Shown here in pieces: positions 63,378 to 64,000 of a DNA stretch of 64,000 nt. The stretch is from JAGSPQ01 sp038206395 (GTDB lineage: Bacteria > Myxococcota > Myxococcia > Myxococcales > Myxococcaceae): assembly GCA_038206395.1 (NCBI GenBank), contig JBBRAX010000032.1:1-64000 (forward strand), written 5' to 3'. The stretch's first letter is position 1; every line of letters starts with the position of its first letter. Position numbers and translations under genes: made by a program. A model generated the notes under the pieces. The model searched no databases. It saw only the letters and a program-made list of their open reading frames with translations, and was not told the DNA's origin.

Positions 63378-64000
63378 TCAGGGGGAACAATCGGACGCGG
63401 GCTTCAGCTTTCGAGTGGCTTCGGTGCGCGAGGTGAACACCACCATCTCCTTCGGGTTGATCTTCCGCGCCGCCGGGCAGTCGGCGGAGTGGAAGAACTT
63501 GTCGCCCTTCTTCGCGATCAACAGGGCGATGACCCCATCATCGCCTCTCGGGGCCTTCTTGATCGTCGCCTTCGCCACCACCTTTCCCTTCACCGGCGCT
63601 GCGTCGTCGAGCTTGATCACCTTGCCAGTACGGCGGGGCGGGGGAAGAGGTTGCGCCGCAACCACGGCAGCGATCGGAAACGTCCACGCCGCGCCCACCC
63701 GCTCACCCGCCGGCAGCCTCTCCGTCACCACCTCGAAGCGCTTCCCGTCAGACGCGGCGTGCACCTCGCCATCGAGGTCGGTGCGGAACACCTTCACCCC
63801 GACCTGGCTCAGCCGCTGAAGCACAGAGCGCGCAGGCGCCCCTGATGGGTTGCCCGGCCCCACGCTGATCACCGCCGCCAGCGGCCGGGCCCCGACGAGA
63901 AAGGGAAGCGTCGAGCTCGAGCCCGCGCCGTGGTCGGACACCTTCAGCAGCGTGCTCTGCAGTGCGTACCGCCGCTTCAACAGGTACTCCTCGGTCTCGG
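63378..64000 (-). CDS. ComEC/Rec2-like metallo-beta-lactamase domain protein (C-terminal part)
   Basis: Partial: the frame stays open to the window edge at 64000 (ETEEYLLKRRYALQSTLLKVSDHGAGSSST), so the N-terminus is outside. The visible part is the end of a metallo-beta-lactamase fold with LKVSDHGAGSSS (His ligand) and LAAVISVGPGN, and VFRTDLDGEV, as in the C-terminal hydrolase domain of ComEC competence proteins. After a linker a short Cys-bearing tail (FFHSADCPAARKINPKEMVVFTS, KPASDCSP) resembles a metal-binding Ada-like element found in stand-alone MBL-fold relatives. Whether the competence membrane domain is present cannot be told from the window. Confidence 0.75.
   Translation of the reverse strand, partial: ETEEYLLKRRYALQSTLLKVSDHGAGSSSTLPFLVGARPLAAVISVGPGNPSGAPARSVLQRLSQVGVKVFRTDLDGEVHAASDGKRFEVVTERLPAGERVGAAWTFPIAAVVAAQPLPPPRRTGKVIKLDDAAPVKGKVVAKATIKKAPRGDDGVIALLIAKKGDKFFHSADCPAARKINPKEMVVFTSRTEATRKLKPASDCSP

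Overview
The window is a GC-rich (roughly two-thirds G+C), densely coded bacterial chromosome segment. It looks like a myxobacterium (Myxococcota, probably the Archangiaceae/Cystobacterineae side). The reasons are: Gly-rich GTGGG linkers in exported proteins; three proteins ending in MYXO-CTERM-type tails (GC, hydrophobic stretch, Arg/Lys cluster); three proteins joining FHA-like and TIGR02996 repeat-companion domains; a response regulator with a DUF4388-type output domain; many lipoproteins; and long chains of genes whose stop and start codons overlap. I saw no insertion sequence, integrase, prophage, CRISPR array, rRNA or tRNA.

Layout. 1-3613: tail of a Gly-rich exported protein, then a MoxR ATPase / VWA protein / 115-aa protein operon. 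3622-6768 (minus): receiver protein with a degenerate HD-GYP-like output, and an HTTM membrane protein. 6792-12368: six-gene operon of three FHA-like/TIGR02996 proteins, an ABC ATPase, its permease and a membrane-anchored protein. 12457-14120: three-gene island of visibly lower GC (TIGR04255 protein, 140-aa protein, YNCIAWA-motif protein). 14117-19924: YpfJ-type zinc peptidase, an orphan GH44-like C-terminal domain with a sorting tail, and a minus-strand DUF547/TonB/ExbD/ExbB/two-PH-domain cluster. 19971-33335: nine-gene plus-strand chain (coiled-coil membrane protein with KEGEKG repeats, MoxR, membrane protein, ABC ATPase, two paralogous permeases, DUF58, two VWA-type membrane proteins). 33332-41327: degenerate zincin, YhhQ-type transporter, methyltransferase, a decayed gene, MYXO-CTERM proteins, receiver-DUF4388 protein, S1/P1-nuclease-like protein, lipoprotein, TSP3 protein and small proteins. 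41342-41500: hairpin and a tandem REP-like repeat. 41525-49028: HEAT lipoprotein, fmt, an AroQ-like pseudoenzyme, rsmB, a VOC-gene remnant and an S9 peptidase. 49280-57208: a frameshifted carboxypeptidase-regulatory-like protein, a delta-60 repeat lipoprotein, RNase Z, a TPR protein and an Ala/Gly-rich orphan. 57267-64000: EutQ-like cupin, membrane pyrophosphatase with a clear terminator, ABC1/UbiB kinase, an orphan helical protein and the C-terminal part of a ComEC-type protein.

How genes work together. Two chaperone-like MoxR/VWA assemblies are present; the larger is interleaved with a complete ABC exporter. The FHA/TIGR02996 operon couples three related cytoplasmic scaffold-like proteins to another ABC exporter. 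The TonB/ExbB/ExbD set is a complete energy-transduction unit. fmt, rsmB and rnz are core translation and RNA functions embedded among accessory genes. The best candidates for undescribed biology are the low-GC island, the FHA/TIGR02996-ABC operon, the MoxR-ABC-DUF58-VWA chain and the AroQ-like pseudoenzyme fusion. All functions are read from sequence motifs; no database search was run.
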